This document shows positions 1 through 10,700 of a DNA stretch of 64,000 bases, one piece after another. The position numbers and the translations under genes are program-made. This stretch comes from Sediminibacterium sp. FEMGT703S (GTDB lineage: Bacteria > Bacteroidota > Bacteroidia > Chitinophagales > Chitinophagaceae), in the NCBI GenBank assembly GCA_002786355.1, contig PGCO01000001.1, positions 1-64,000 of the forward strand, read 5' to 3'. Numbering within the stretch: position 1 is the first letter of the stretch; every line of letters starts with the position of its first letter. The notes under the pieces are model-generated. The model was not told where the DNA came from. It made no database searches and worked only from the letters and a program-made list of their open reading frames with translations.

Positions 1-50
1 CTCTCTCCTGAAAACCTTTAAAGAACATCCCCTTTTTGTTAAGCGGGATG

Positions 51-81
51 CAAATATAGGACGTAAATTTTACCTGACAAA
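51..81 (-). promoter_or_regulatory. Bacteroidota-type promoter reading leftwards out of the window
   Basis: On the minus strand the sequence reads TTTG (78-81), a 19-base spacer and TATATTTG (51-58). This is an exact match to the Bacteroidota housekeeping promoter form TTTG-N19-TAnnTTTG. No gene start is visible between it and base 1, so the transcript must belong to a gene lying left of the window. Confidence 0.6.
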
Positions 82-153
82 TGTTTTTTGAAACTAAATT
101 ATGCTTGTTCGCTAAAACCTTTTATTTATAAGGCTTTCAAGCGCTAAAAAAAA

Positions 154-885
154 TTATGGATAAATCACTTTAGCTAAAAACAAACCTTGTGGAGGGGTGC
201 TAAAGTCTGCTTTTGTACAATCTTTTGCGAGAATGATTTTTTCGAAATCATTCAAGGATAACTGGCCTCTACCTACTTTCAGCATAGTACCTACTAATCC
301 GCGCACCATTCCACGCAAAAAACGATTTGCCTGAACCTGATAAATGTATTGTTGAGTAGCGGCTATGCTCCATTCGGAAACGTATATAGTACAATTGTGC
401 GTAAACACTTGTGTATTGCGCTTGGCAAAGCTGGTAAAATCAGTGTGATTTTTTAAAAGGATGGCAGCTTGTTGCAACAGAGCAAAATCTAATTCATACG
501 GATAGAACCAACCTCGATCTTTCAAAAAAGGATTTTTATCCTGATATATATAGTATTCATAAGACCTTGCAACTGCATCAAACCTACAATGCGCATCATC
601 TGCAACTGCTTTAATAGACTTGACTGCAATGTCAGCGGGCAAAATGGCATTTAAATTATATACATGTCTATTAGTAATTGGCAAATCGGTGTTGAAGTGA
701 AAATAATTCTGGAGCGCATGTACGCCTGCGTCTGTTCTTGAGGAACCGGTCAAATCAAACCTAGTTTTAAATAAAGTCTCTAATGCCTTCTCTATTTCCA
801 ACTGAATGGTGGGGGCATTGTCTTGTATTTGAAATCCATGATAATTAGTCCCTTTATAAGCTAATTCCAAAAAATACCGAGCCAT
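154..885 (-). CDS. truA: tRNA pseudouridine(38-40) synthase TruA
   Basis: TruA converts uridines 38-40 of the tRNA anticodon stem-loop to pseudouridine. The protein is 243 residues, a normal family length. The catalytic signature GSSRTDAGVHA is present with the catalytic aspartate at about residue 52. The C-terminal half contains FLRGMVRGLVGT, the conserved second-domain motif. The gene starts 2 bases after the stop of the upstream secreted-protein gene, so the two are probably cotranscribed. The identification rests on the motif and whole-length similarity to the family and is secure. Confidence 0.95.
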   Translation of the reverse strand: MARYFLELAYKGTNYHGFQIQDNAPTIQLEIEKALETLFKTRFDLTGSSRTDAGVHALQNYFHFNTDLPITNRHVYNLNAILPADIAVKSIKAVADDAHCRFDAVARSYEYYIYQDKNPFLKDRGWFYPYELDFALLQQAAILLKNHTDFTSFAKRNTQVFTHNCTIYVSEWSIAATQQYIYQVQANRFLRGMVRGLVGTMLKVGRGQLSLNDFEKIILAKDCTKADFSTPPQGLFLAKVIYP

Positions 886-887
886 AT

Positions 888-1433
888 TTATGGATTATTT
901 TTTTTGGTAGCTTCTCGTATAGATCCTGATTTAGGAAAAGGGATCACAATAACTAAATTTTCGAGCCTATTTCCATTTTTTATTTTAAAAACCTGTTCAA
1001 TTCCTGAATCTGTGGTTCGTTCAGATATTTTTTGAACTTGTTTATCTGTAGGGGTAGCTGCCGTAGATTGAGGAACCGATTCTCCTCTAATCAATGCCAT
1101 ACTTACCATATCCATTAACATCCATTCACCTTCTTGATTAATTCGAAGAGAGAATCCTTTGGGCTTGCCGCTAACGGAAAACTTGAATAAGTATTCGCTG
1201 TATGCTCCCGCAGGAAAACCTAATATAATTCCATAATCTCCGTCGGCCAAGCTAGGAACGAGCAAATATCCTTTTCCATTAGAAGAATGGATTTTATCTT
1301 TAACCTGTATATAATAAGGCTGATTATTATCAGATTGAATATATAGGAAGTTATTTTGTGCATCTGAAAAAAACGCAATGAGTAAAAATCCAGTTAAAAT
1401 GGATAGACGGCGTACAATACAACGGACGAACAT
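888..1433 (-). CDS. Secreted hypothetical protein of a Chitinophagaceae-type family
   Basis: This 181-residue protein has a basic N-terminus followed by a hydrophobic segment (about residues 10-24) ending in FSDAQ, a typical signal peptide. The mature part begins with NFLYIQSDNNQPYYIQV and contains GYLLVPSLADGDY and GFPAG, a pattern I associate with a conserved, uncharacterised Bacteroidota family whose longer members carry a further C-terminal part. This copy is short and ends soon after a Ser/Thr-rich linker. Its function is unknown. It lies directly upstream of truA with a 2-base gap. A possible -7 element (TAAATTTG, minus strand, 1450-1457) sits just upstream. Confidence 0.75.
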   Translation of the reverse strand: MFVRCIVRRLSILTGFLLIAFFSDAQNNFLYIQSDNNQPYYIQVKDKIHSSNGKGYLLVPSLADGDYGIILGFPAGAYSEYLFKFSVSGKPKGFSLRINQEGEWMLMDMVSMALIRGESVPQSTAATPTDKQVQKISERTTDSGIEQVFKIKNGNRLENLVIVIPFPKSGSIREATKKNNP

Positions 1434-1449
1434 GTAATCTTGCTTTTTT

Positions 1450-1457
1450 CAAATTTA
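1450..1457 (-). promoter_or_regulatory. Candidate -7 element for the secreted protein-truA operon
   Basis: The minus strand reads TAAATTTG, matching TAnnTTTG, 17 bases upstream of the start codon at 1433. I see no TTTG at the expected -33 distance, so support is partial. Confidence 0.35.
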
Positions 1458-1473
1458 CTATTTAATACCAATT

Positions 1474-3930
1474 ATGAAGAAACTATTACTAATAATTGCC
1501 TTAGCACAAGTAGGCAATTTGTTGGCGCAAGCGCAAAAAGAATTAAGTCAAAAAGTTTACAGAGCAGTTCCAGAAAAAATAAATAACCTGGTACACACCA
1601 AGCTGAATGCAAGTTTTGATTACAAACAGGCTAGATTAAACGGTAATGTTTGGATTACATTAAAGCCACATTTTTACGCGACAGACTCTTTACAATTAGA
1701 CGCAAAAGGGATGGACATTAAACAAGTTGCATTGGTAAAAGCCGGCAAAAATATTCCTTTGAAATACCAATATGATGGATGGTTATTAAAAATTAACCTA
1801 GATAAATCATATAATCGCAACGAAAACTATACAGTATACATTGATTATGTAGCGAAACCCAATGAATTAGAAGTTAAGGGGAGCGCAGCCATCACTGATG
1901 CAAAGGGCCTGTATTTTATCAACCCCACCGGAGAAGAAAAGGACAAGCCCACGCAGATTTGGACCCAAGGAGAAACAGAAGCTACTTCAATTTGGGTGCC
2001 TACCATTGACAAAACAAATCAAAAAACAACACAGGAATTTAATTTAACTGTACCAGCTAAATATGTAACACTAAGCAATGGTAAGTTGGTAAAGCAAACC
2101 AAGAACGCCAACGGAACAAGAACAGATAGTTGGAAAATGGATTTACCACATGCTCCTTATTTGTTCTTTATGGGTGTTGGGGAGTACGCAGTTATTAAAG
2201 ACTCTTATAAAGGAAAGGAAGTAAGTTATTATGTAGAGAAAGCGTACGAAAAAGTAGCAAGGAAAATTTTTGGTAATACCCCAGAAATGATGCAATACTT
2301 CTCAACCAAATTAGGCGTAGATTATCCTTGGATCAAGTACAGTCAAATAACAGGAAGAGATTATGTAAGTGGCGCAATGGAAAACACAACAGCAACTTTG
2401 CACCAAGAGTCTGCGCAGCAAGACGCCAGAGAATTGACTGATGGAAATAATTGGGAAAGCACGATTGCACATGAATTGTTTCATCATTGGTTTGGAGATT
2501 ATGTTACAGCAGAAAGTTGGAGCAATTTAACAGTGAACGAAAGTTTTGCAGATTACAGCGAATACTTATGGGCAGAATATAAATCAGGAAAAGACGAGGC
2601 AGCATACATCAACTGGAGTGCAATGAATGGCTATTTAAATAGTAAAGCAGATGCGTCAAAGCATTTAGTACGCTTTTATTATGATACACAGGAAGACATG
2701 TTTGATGTAGTGAGTTACAGCAAAGGCGGGAGAATCTTAAACATGCTAAGAAATTATGTAGGTGATGATGCATTCTTTAAATCGTTAAACAAATATTTAA
2801 CCGACAACAAATTTGGAAATGGAAGTGCACACAAATTGAGGTTGGCATTTGAAGCAACTACCGGAAAAGACCTAAACTGGTTTTTTAATCAATGGTACTT
2901 CAACAATGGACATCCTAGTTTAGTCATCAGTAATGCCTATGATGCAACAGCGCAAAAAGCAATGGTGGTAATAAAACAAACCCAAAGCAATGGACTATTT
3001 CAATTGCCAGTTACCATTGACATATATAATGGAGTAAACAAAAAAAGGCATTTGGTGTGGGCAAAAAACACAGCCGATACTTTCTATTTTCCGTCTACTA
3101 CAAAGCCTGACTTAATTAATGTTGATGCAGATAAAGTTTTATTAGCAGAAAAGAAAGAAACAAAAACCATTGAAGAATATGCACACCAATTTAAATATGG
3201 TGGACACTATTTAGACAGAAGAGAAGCTATTGATATGGCTGCTAAAAAGATAACGGAGCCAGCAGCATATGCTATTGTGGCAGCCGGTTTAAAAGATTCT
3301 TATTTCAGAATCAGAATGAAATCATTAGGAAGTTTTGGAAATGCCAAATTGGATAACGCAACAATTTCATTGATTGAAAAAATGGCGAAAAGTGATGCTT
3401 CAAAATTAGTACGGGCAGATGCTATTGCTGTTTTAGGACAATTAAAAAATGCATCATATACATCCGAATTTGAGCAATATATCAATGATTCATCTTACAC
3501 AGTTGCAGGCGCCGCATTAATGGCACTGAATGATTTAGATGGCAAAAAAGCTTATGGAATTGCTAACCAGTTAGCAAAAGCTCCTGCAAAAGGAAGATTA
3601 AGTGCTGCTATTAACTCAGTAATTATTGCTAATGGAGATGAGACAGCTTATGATTATATCATGGGCAATTTTAATAAAATGCCTTTATCGCAAGAAAAGT
3701 TTAGTGCTTTATCTTCTATTGTAGAATTTTTATCTAAAGTAACAGATACGGATAAGTTTAAAGCTGGTGTAGACGCAGTTGTAAACTTTAGAAATGAAAT
3801 TCCAGCAGGAGTTAGAGCACAAACAGATCCAGTGATTAACAACGTATTTCTGAAGGGACTAGCAAGTAAAAAAGAGGCCGCTGGTGCACAAGCATTAGCA
3901 GATTATGTAAAAGACAAAATCAAAAATTAA
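1474..3930 (+). CDS. M1 family metallo-aminopeptidase, exported
   Basis: This 818-residue zinc aminopeptidase removes N-terminal residues from peptides. A signal peptide ending near LLAQAQ predicts export to the periplasm or surface. The substrate-binding motif GAMEN is at about 300-304. The zinc and catalytic motif HELFHHW starts at H333 (HExxH), and the third ligand is E356 in NESFADY, giving HExxH-x18-E. A C-terminal region of helical repeats (about 590-818) resembles the HEAT-like domain of M1 enzymes. It is followed by an intrinsic terminator at 3953-3978. The family is clear; the physiological substrate is not. Confidence 0.93.
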   Translation: MKKLLLIIALAQVGNLLAQAQKELSQKVYRAVPEKINNLVHTKLNASFDYKQARLNGNVWITLKPHFYATDSLQLDAKGMDIKQVALVKAGKNIPLKYQYDGWLLKINLDKSYNRNENYTVYIDYVAKPNELEVKGSAAITDAKGLYFINPTGEEKDKPTQIWTQGETEATSIWVPTIDKTNQKTTQEFNLTVPAKYVTLSNGKLVKQTKNANGTRTDSWKMDLPHAPYLFFMGVGEYAVIKDSYKGKEVSYYVEKAYEKVARKIFGNTPEMMQYFSTKLGVDYPWIKYSQITGRDYVSGAMENTTATLHQESAQQDARELTDGNNWESTIAHELFHHWFGDYVTAESWSNLTVNESFADYSEYLWAEYKSGKDEAAYINWSAMNGYLNSKADASKHLVRFYYDTQEDMFDVVSYSKGGRILNMLRNYVGDDAFFKSLNKYLTDNKFGNGSAHKLRLAFEATTGKDLNWFFNQWYFNNGHPSLVISNAYDATAQKAMVVIKQTQSNGLFQLPVTIDIYNGVNKKRHLVWAKNTADTFYFPSTTKPDLINVDADKVLLAEKKETKTIEEYAHQFKYGGHYLDRREAIDMAAKKITEPAAYAIVAAGLKDSYFRIRMKSLGSFGNAKLDNATISLIEKMAKSDASKLVRADAIAVLGQLKNASYTSEFEQYINDSSYTVAGAALMALNDLDGKKAYGIANQLAKAPAKGRLSAAINSVIIANGDETAYDYIMGNFNKMPLSQEKFSALSSIVEFLSKVTDTDKFKAGVDAVVNFRNEIPAGVRAQTDPVINNVFLKGLASKKEAAGAQALADYVKDKIKN

Positions 3931-3952
3931 TTTCTTGAAAATAAGTAGAAAG

Positions 3953-3978
3953 CGCCTCGATTTTTTCGGGGCGTTTTT
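3953..3978 (+). terminator. Intrinsic terminator after the M1 aminopeptidase
   Basis: The arms CGCCTCGA (3953-3960) and TCGGGGCG (3966-3973) form an 8-bp stem with one G-T pair, followed by five T residues. It overlaps the end of the convergent gene at 3977 and may serve only the plus-strand transcript. Confidence 0.8.
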
Positions 3979-4774
3979 ATTTAAAACTAACCGAAGTATT
4001 TCCTTTTAACTCAATGGTAATAGGCACAATATCAGTACCATTATTGCTACTACCAGACAATTTAGTAGTTACTGATTCCGAAACCATTTTTCCAACAATT
4101 AAATCATAGACTCTTTCAGCCCTAGCTAAACCTTTTAACTGCTGACGAATTATTTGACCAGATTGTGTAAACGAAGTTCTTATAAACAAATCGGAGAAAA
4201 CAGAAATGGTTGCTTTATTGTCCTGAACTTTTAATACTAAGTATTCATGAATGGTTTTACTACTATCCGCAACAGTAGAATCAGACCAACTTAACCCTGT
4301 TTTAATAATTGAAGATGAAAAAGGTAAAAAATACTTGCCAGCGTCTTCTTGGTCTATGTCAAATAAAGAATTTGTTTGAACTGGCGATTGTTGAGCATGA
4401 GAACTTTTAACCTCAATAGTTTTGGGCTTATTTACTATTTCTTTTAACCAATTTAATTCGCTGCTATTCAATCCAGCGGTATCAGAACTATTAAAATTTT
4501 GCTCCTGACCAAACGCATATAATTTACCTTTTACCGAATGAATGGTCGCGGTTAATTGATAATATTCATCTTGAGCTCTTATAATATTAAACTGGGTAGT
4601 TGTTGTTTTGTTAGACTGAAAAAAAAGTTCCTGCCCAGGTAAGTATAAAGTGGTATTATTATTTAAAGTATGTGTAACAACAAATGAAGGTTTAGCAGTT
4701 TGCGCAACTAGTTTCACTTTTGGCAGCAAAAAGACCAATAAAAGCAATAGGAATAAATTATAACGCAACTGCAT
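3977..4774 (-). CDS. Exported hypothetical protein downstream of the TPM/LemA genes
   Basis: The protein is 265 residues from the chosen ATG at 4774, which gives the signal peptide MQLRYNLFLLLLLVFLLP followed by a cleavage region near KLVAQ. An ATG at 4792 would overlap the upstream gene's stop by a few bases and add six non-signal residues, so I prefer 4774. The body is beta-rich with no catalytic motif that I recognise; the general pattern is like DUF6263-type proteins, but I am not sure of that. It is the last gene of the lemA-TPM-TPM operon, which suggests an envelope role. Confidence 0.7.
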   Translation of the reverse strand: MQLRYNLFLLLLLVFLLPKVKLVAQTAKPSFVVTHTLNNNTTLYLPGQELFFQSNKTTTTQFNIIRAQDEYYQLTATIHSVKGKLYAFGQEQNFNSSDTAGLNSSELNWLKEIVNKPKTIEVKSSHAQQSPVQTNSLFDIDQEDAGKYFLPFSSSIIKTGLSWSDSTVADSSKTIHEYLVLKVQDNKATISVFSDLFIRTSFTQSGQIIRQQLKGLARAERVYDLIVGKMVSESVTTKLSGSSNNGTDIVPITIELKGNTSVSFK

Positions 4775-4785
4775 ATTTACTGATA

Positions 4786-5577
4786 TTACCATGATCCTCC
4801 GGCTCCACCGCCACCACTACTACCACCGCCAAAACCTCCAAAACCACCACCACCGAAGCCTCCGCCACCAAAGCCTCCACCGCCGCGATTGTTACCTCCT
4901 AACAATGAAGACCAAAGTAAAGCTTCAGCAACGTTTGCAGCCCCTCTTCTACTCATCATTCCACCTCCTCTACCACCACCGCCTCGGCCTCCGCCTACTC
5001 CCAAAATCAGGAATACGACAATGATAATAAAAATAAAAGTCAGTATTGAACTGCCACTGTTTTCTCCATTGCTTTTCTTATTCCGCTTGGTTTTGTATTC
5101 GCCAACAGCAGCTTTAGACAATGCATTAATTGCATTATCTATACCACGATAATAGTTCTGTTGTTTAAATTCTGGTACAATTTCGTTCCTGTAAATACTG
5201 GAAGCGGTAATATCTGGGATAGCTCCTTCCAAGCCGTACCCTACTTCAATCCATACTTTTCGGTCTTCAATAGAAGCCAATATTAGTACACCATTATTGG
5301 TTTTCTTGTTGCCGATACCCCAAGACCTAAATAGTTTATTGGCATATTCCTGAACCTCATATCCTTCTAAAGTTTTAAGAATAACCACTGCAATTTGATT
5401 GGAAGTGCTATCATCTAATGCAACTAACTTCTCTTCTAAAATAGCTACTTGCTCTTTACTGAGCACGCCAGCTAAATCATTCACTAATCTTGGTGGATTG
5501 GGTGGCGCAATAACGTTCTGCGCAAAAGCACCTGAAAAATTAGCCAGTAACAGTAATATGAGTAGTAGTTTCTTCAT
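4786..5577 (-). CDS. TPM-domain membrane protein with glycine-rich tail
   Basis: This 263-residue protein has a signal peptide (MKKLLLILLLLANFSGAFAQ), then a TPM domain (about 30-160) with LVNDLAGVLS, VVILKTLEGYEVQEYANKLFR and WIEVGYGLEGAIPD, the usual YgcG family signatures. A membrane helix follows at about 178-197, and the last 65 residues are almost all Gly, Phe, Ser and Arg. Related proteins in other bacteria are membrane anchored and commonly neighbour lemA, as here. The exact function is unknown; roles in envelope maintenance or photosystem repair have been described for TPM relatives. Confidence 0.85.
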   Translation of the reverse strand: MKKLLLILLLLANFSGAFAQNVIAPPNPPRLVNDLAGVLSKEQVAILEEKLVALDDSTSNQIAVVILKTLEGYEVQEYANKLFRSWGIGNKKTNNGVLILASIEDRKVWIEVGYGLEGAIPDITASSIYRNEIVPEFKQQNYYRGIDNAINALSKAAVGEYKTKRNKKSNGENSGSSILTFIFIIIVVFLILGVGGGRGGGGRGGGMMSRRGAANVAEALLWSSLLGGNNRGGGGFGGGGFGGGGFGGFGGGSSGGGGAGGSW

Positions 5578-5580
5578 TGA

Positions 5581-6039
5581 TTATCCAAAAACAATATCGT
5601 CAGGTAATTCATTTTTATCGGTTGTACCATCATAAGGGAAATGGGTAACCAGTGCTTCGCCAATATCTTCAACAATATGGGCAATGCCTTCAATAAAATG
5701 CTTTTGCTTAAACTCTTCTAACATAATGGCGACTTCCTTTTGCCAAAATTCGTGACCTACTTTCTGGTGAATACCTTCGTCCCCAAAAACAGCCAACTGA
5801 TGATCGTCCATGGCTAAATACAACAGCACCCCATTGCGGGATGCTGTTTGATCCATTTTCAATTGATAAAAGATTTCTCTGGCTCTAAGAACTGGATTCA
5901 CCATTTCACATTTGGACTCTACATAAATTCGTATTTCACCACTAGTTCTACGTTCAGCTTCTTGTATAGCTGTAACGATGATGTCTTTTTCAGCAGGAGT
6001 AAAATATTCCCGTTGTTTCTTTTTGAATAATCCAAACAT
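5581..6039 (-). CDS. TPM-domain protein without signal peptide
   Basis: This second, shorter TPM protein has 152 residues and no signal peptide. It starts with MFGLFKKKQ and contains AIQEAERRTSGEIRIYVE and NGVLLYLAMDDHQLAVFGDEGIH, the core strands of the TPM fold. It lies 3 bases from the next gene and about 9 bases after lemA, so lemA and both TPM genes form one operon. Paired long and short TPM genes after lemA are a common Bacteroidota arrangement; the biochemical role is not established. Confidence 0.85.
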   Translation of the reverse strand: MFGLFKKKQREYFTPAEKDIIVTAIQEAERRTSGEIRIYVESKCEMVNPVLRAREIFYQLKMDQTASRNGVLLYLAMDDHQLAVFGDEGIHQKVGHEFWQKEVAIMLEEFKQKHFIEGIAHIVEDIGEALVTHFPYDGTTDKNELPDDIVFG

Positions 6040-6048
6040 GCAAAGAAT

Positions 6049-6639
6049 TTAGAATTTTACTTCAGGGGCTTTTTCAGAACCAGCATCCGCTTTAAACCCT
6101 TCTTTTACTTTAAAACCAGTAATGCTGGCCAAAATATTCATAGGGAAAGATCTTGCTTTAACATTATAAGCAGCAACTGCAGCATTGAAATCGTTTCTAG
6201 AAACCTTAATACGGTTTTCGGTACCTTCTAGTTGAGCTTGTAAACCACGAAAAGCTTCATTAGCTCTAAGATTAGGATAATTTTCGGTTACCATTAACAA
6301 ACGACCTAAGGCTTGAGACAATTGACCCTGAGAAGCCTGAAATTCTTGTAATTTCTCAGGAGTAAGGTCTTTTGCATCCACTTTCATTTGAGTTGCACTT
6401 GCTCTAGCTTTAACGACGTTTTCCAAAGTTGATTGCTCAAAATTGGCTTCCCCTTTTACAGTATTTACCAAATTAGGTATCAAATCTGCCCTGCGTTGGT
6501 AGTCACTTTGTACGTTATTCCAAGACTGGCTAACGGTTTCATCCAATTTAACCAGACCATTGTAACCACTCATACCGCATCCGCCGATTAATACAATTAA
6601 TCCAATAATGACAATAAGGGTAATTCTCTTTGTGTTCAT
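6049..6639 (-). CDS. lemA: LemA family membrane protein
   Basis: The protein has 196 residues. An N-terminal hydrophobic segment (6-21) ends in LIGGCG, so it may be either a membrane anchor or a lipoprotein signal. The family signature SWNNVQSDYQRRADLIPNLV follows, then a long alpha-helical coiled region with TENYPNLRANEAFRGLQAQL and ENRIKVSRNDFNAAVAAYN. It is the first gene of a four-gene minus-strand operon with two TPM proteins and an exported hypothetical. The family is widespread and its function is uncertain. Confidence 0.92.
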   Translation of the reverse strand: MNTKRITLIVIIGLIVLIGGCGMSGYNGLVKLDETVSQSWNNVQSDYQRRADLIPNLVNTVKGEANFEQSTLENVVKARASATQMKVDAKDLTPEKLQEFQASQGQLSQALGRLLMVTENYPNLRANEAFRGLQAQLEGTENRIKVSRNDFNAAVAAYNVKARSFPMNILASITGFKVKEGFKADAGSEKAPEVKF

Positions 6640-6732
6640 GTTTTAATATTTGAAGAAATGAATATACAAAACGAATGCCATATTTAATTTGTGGCAGAAT
6701 GACATTTAGCTTTTTCCAAGGATTTTTTCACC

Positions 6733-6740
6733 TATTTTTG
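6733..6740 (+). promoter_or_regulatory. Candidate -7 element upstream of sucD
   Basis: TATTTTTG matches TAnnTTTG and lies 35 bases upstream of the sucD ATG. A clear -33 TTTG is not visible at 19-21 bases, so only the -7 part is supported. Confidence 0.4.
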
Positions 6741-6774
6741 CCCCAAAATTTAAAAATCTCCGAAACGATAGGCT

Positions 6775-7647
6775 ATGTCAGTATTAGTAAACAAACATTC
6801 TAAAATCATTGTTCAGGGTTTCACCGGAACAGAAGGAACGTTCCATGCAACTCAAATGATTGAATATGGAACCAATGTAGTAGGTGGTGTAACACCCAAT
6901 AAAGGTGGAACAACCCATTTAGACAAACCCGTTTTTAATACAGTAGCAGATGCAGTAAAGCAAACTGGCGCTGACGTGAGCATCATATTTGTACCACCAG
7001 CATTTGCAGCAGACGCCATTATGGAAGCGGCGGAAGCAGGAATTGCTTTAGTAGTTTGTATCACAGAAGGTATACCAGTACAAGATATGGTGAAAGTAAA
7101 GAACTACTTACAAGGAAGCAATACCCGCTTAATTGGACCAAACTGTCCTGGAGTAATTACAGCAGAAGAAGCTAAAGTAGGCATTATGCCAGGCTTTATT
7201 TTTAAAGCAGGTAGAATTGGTATTGTTTCAAAGAGCGGAACTTTAACATACGAAGCAGCTGACCAAGTGGTAAAAGCTGGCTTAGGAATCAGCACTGCAA
7301 TTGGTATTGGTGGAGATCCAATCATTGGGACACCTACTAAAGAAGCAGTTGAATTATTAATGAATGATCCAGAAACAGATGGTATCATCATGATAGGTGA
7401 AATTGGCGGAAGTATGGAAGCAGAAGCTGCTTACTGGATTAAAGAAAATAAGACTAAACCAGTTGTAGGTTTTATTGCTGGTCAAACTGCCCCTCCCGGA
7501 AGAAGAATGGGACATGCTGGCGCAATCATTGGAGGAGCTGATGACACAGCTGCAGCTAAAATGAAAATTATGGCAGAGTGTGGTATTGAGGTAGTATCTA
7601 GCCCCGCTGATATTGGCGCAACCATGGCTGCTGCATTAAAAAAATAA
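6775..7647 (+). CDS. sucD: Succinyl-CoA ligase (ADP-forming) subunit alpha
   Basis: SucD is the alpha subunit of succinyl-CoA synthetase, which makes ATP or GTP from succinyl-CoA in the TCA cycle. The 290-residue length is standard. The CoA-binding N-terminal domain carries [12 protein letters not shown], and GPNCPGVI follows. The phosphorylated histidine is H247 in [13 protein letters not shown]. No sucC is adjacent, as is usual in Bacteroidota. The gene ends with a strong terminator at 7667-7698. Confidence 0.96.
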   Translation: MSVLVNKHSKIIVQGFTGTEGTFHATQMIEYGTNVVGGVTPNKGGTTHLDKPVFNTVADAVKQTGADVSIIFVPPAFAADAIMEAAEAGIALVVCITEGIPVQDMVKVKNYLQGSNTRLIGPNCPGVITAEEAKVGIMPGFIFKAGRIGIVSKSGTLTYEAADQVVKAGLGISTAIGIGGDPIIGTPTKEAVELLMNDPETDGIIMIGEIGGSMEAEAAYWIKENKTKPVVGFIAGQTAPPGRRMGHAGAIIGGADDTAAAKMKIMAECGIEVVSSPADIGATMAAALKK

Positions 7648-7666
7648 ACAAGCAATTGTTAATATC

Positions 7667-7698
7667 AAACCCGAAGTATTCAAGCTTCGGGTTTTTTT
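7667..7698 (+). terminator. Intrinsic terminator after sucD
   Basis: AAACCCGAAG (7667-7676) pairs perfectly with CTTCGGGTTT (7685-7694), and the T-run extends to 7698. Confidence 0.9.
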
Positions 7699-7750
7699 AT
7701 GCAAAATGCCGCATCTTGCATCTCTACAGAAGATTCCTAATAAACAATTC

Positions 7751-10700
7751 ATGCGCAGAATATTATCATTACTTATTTGCTTATCCTTCTTGATAGCAGA
7801 AGCACAAGAATCAAAAGAAACAGCTTACACAAGTGCTTATAAAATAATTGATAGCCTTATTTTGAAAGAGCGATTAACTAAAACCGCAATAGAAAAAGTA
7901 GATCAACTCTACAAAAAAGCAGTTGTAGAAAATCAAGAAGCAGAGCAAATTAAAGCTTTGGTATACAAGGCTGATTTAGAAAATGAAATAACCGAAGATG
8001 GATTCAATAATAGCATCAAAATTTTTAAAGGTGCATTAAAAAAAGCGCAATCCCCAGTAATGCAATCGGTGATTCATACCATTCTTGCAAAAAAATATAA
8101 CGATTATTATAGCAAACAAAAATGGACATTACTAAATGGAAAGAATTGGAGTAGAAATGCATTTACAGATAGCATTGAAATGCATTTTAAAGCAGCTATG
8201 ATTCATGCAAAAACATTACAATCAGTATATATAGACCAATACTCAGCAGTGGTACTGGGTGGATCAGAGCCGCTAAAAAATTACAGTTTATACCATTTAT
8301 TAATAGCCGAGCAAATTCAGTATTACAGCAACGATTTAGGCAATGATGAAAGCAAGGAAAACAAAGAGAAGATTATAGAACTCTACGACGCTATATTTCA
8401 GCTTCACCAAAATGAACAATGGAATAATATAGTAGCAAGGTTTAAATTGGATTTATTGGCTTGGAAAAAAGGAAACGAATTAATAAAAGAAGAAGCTTTA
8501 TTATTAGAACTGAATAAATACACCCAACCCCAATACCATTCATCTATCAAAGCAGCAGCTTGGTTTTTAATAGCCAATACTTATGCTGTAAAAGGAAGAC
8601 AATATCAGGCGCTGAATGATACAGCCCATCAGTATGATTTAGTAAAAGCAATAGGTATTATTCAGCAAGCGGCCAAAGATATAGACAACACGGACTATAA
8701 AATAAGTGGCTTATTAGACTTAGCCAACGAAATCAAGAGTGAGCAAATTTTGATGGAGATAGAAAAAATTAATGAGACCCAGAAACCATTCAGAGCATAC
8801 CTCAGTTACAAAAATACGGATACTATATTTTTGAAAGTGCTTAAAGTAAATGCAAACTTTAGTCTTAAAACCAATTCTAATGCTGATCAATTAAAGGAGT
8901 TAAACAAACAAGAATTGGTACAAGAGCAATCTATTCCATTATTACAGAGAAATGATTACCAAACACATTTTACAGAAATAAAAATAGACCCATTACCACA
9001 AGGCAATTATATCCTTCTAAGCAGCACAGGAAAGGAATTCAACTTGGCAACGAATAAAATTGGTTATGTCCATTTTGCAGTAGCGGATTGGGTATACTTT
9101 AAAGATAACGAGCACTACTTTATTAGAGAATATGCTTCAGGAAAACCTGTTGACCAAGCACAAGTAAAAATATTTGAAACCAAATACGACTATAAAACAT
9201 TAACTACAAGTAAGCAGTTATTACACCAAACACAAACCAATGAAAACGGTCAATTCAGTATTCCTCAAAAAATGAATGGGAACAATCAGATTGAGGTTAT
9301 TAAAAAGAAAAGCCAACTTATTTTTAATGAATACGAATATCGTTATCAAGAATTCAGTAACCAGCCTAATGATAAAAGCATTTACGAAAAGAACAATCGT
9401 AGAGTTTATTTTTTCACCGACCGATCTATTTACAGACCTGGACAGTTGGTACAATTTAAGGGGATTGCACTTACAAGAGATTATGACAGCAAGTTTAGCA
9501 AAGTGGTTGAAGAAAAGACTCCAATAAAAATTTATTTAACGAATGCCAATAGACAGAAAATCGATTCTTTATTATTACCAATTAACAATTATGGATCTAT
9601 AGTAGGCAATTTTATTTTACCAAAAAATGAACTAACAGGCAATTTTACTATAGAAGCTCAATCATTTAATTATTCTTATAAAACAATAAAGGTAGAAGAA
9701 TACAAACGACCTACCATTCAAGTGATATTTGATCAACCTAAAACAGGTTATCGTCTAAATGATAGTATACATTATGCAATAAAAGCCACTGCCTATGCAG
9801 GCAATATTGTAAATGGCGGCAAGGTCAAATATACTGTGAAACAATACGGCCGATATCCTTATCCAATCACTAGAAACCTTGACCCAGTCTATCAATCAGG
9901 TACTGAAATTGCTAATGGAATAGGAGTCACCAACGAAAAAGGAATCTATACCGTATCGTTTAAAGCCAGTTATGATTCTACTAAAGAACTCTCAAGCGAT
10001 TTTTCAGTTAACTATATTATTCATGTAGATATAACCGATTTAAATGGAGAAACCCAATCGGGAAATGTGAATTTAACCGCAACAAAAACTGCATGGCAAT
10101 TGGTGATTAATCACCCCATTGCAATAAACAAACAATTATTTCAAAGAATCAATGCAACAGCAATAGACCGATTAGGCAACGAAAAAAATACAGTTATTCA
10201 AACTGCACTCTATAAAGTAATTCAACCAACTAAAATTCCGAGAAAAAAATATTGGGGCAAGTCTGACTTGCATTTGTTTAACGAAGCCACTTACAAAAAA
10301 CATTTTCCCTTCGACGAGTACCAAAACGAAGCAGATCAAGCTACCTGGGCCACAGAAGAATTAGCAACTCCTATAAATAAAGTGGAGACGGGGATGTATA
10401 AAATAAAAGCGACTGCCATAGATAGTTTTGGGTTGCCCATAGCTGCAGAAAAACTAATTACGATTTATGACAATGAAGGTACAAAAAGCAATCAGTCTTT
10501 TTACTATTATTCAAATAATTATACCAAACCAGGTGATAGCATTTTGATTGTAAACAACTACCCTATTGAAAAAACTTTTGTTACAAGAAAAATAAAAAAG
10601 GCAGCACTCAAAGAAGAATACCAGTTTCTTCAATTAAGTAGATTAACGCAACAGCAGATAACAATTTCCGATCAAGATCGAGGGGGAATCTCGATTAATG

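Noticed and set aside
4791..5152. Plus-strand reading frames opposite the TPM gene
   Set aside because: They are low-complexity His/Pro-rich shadows of the glycine-rich tail encoded on the minus strand.
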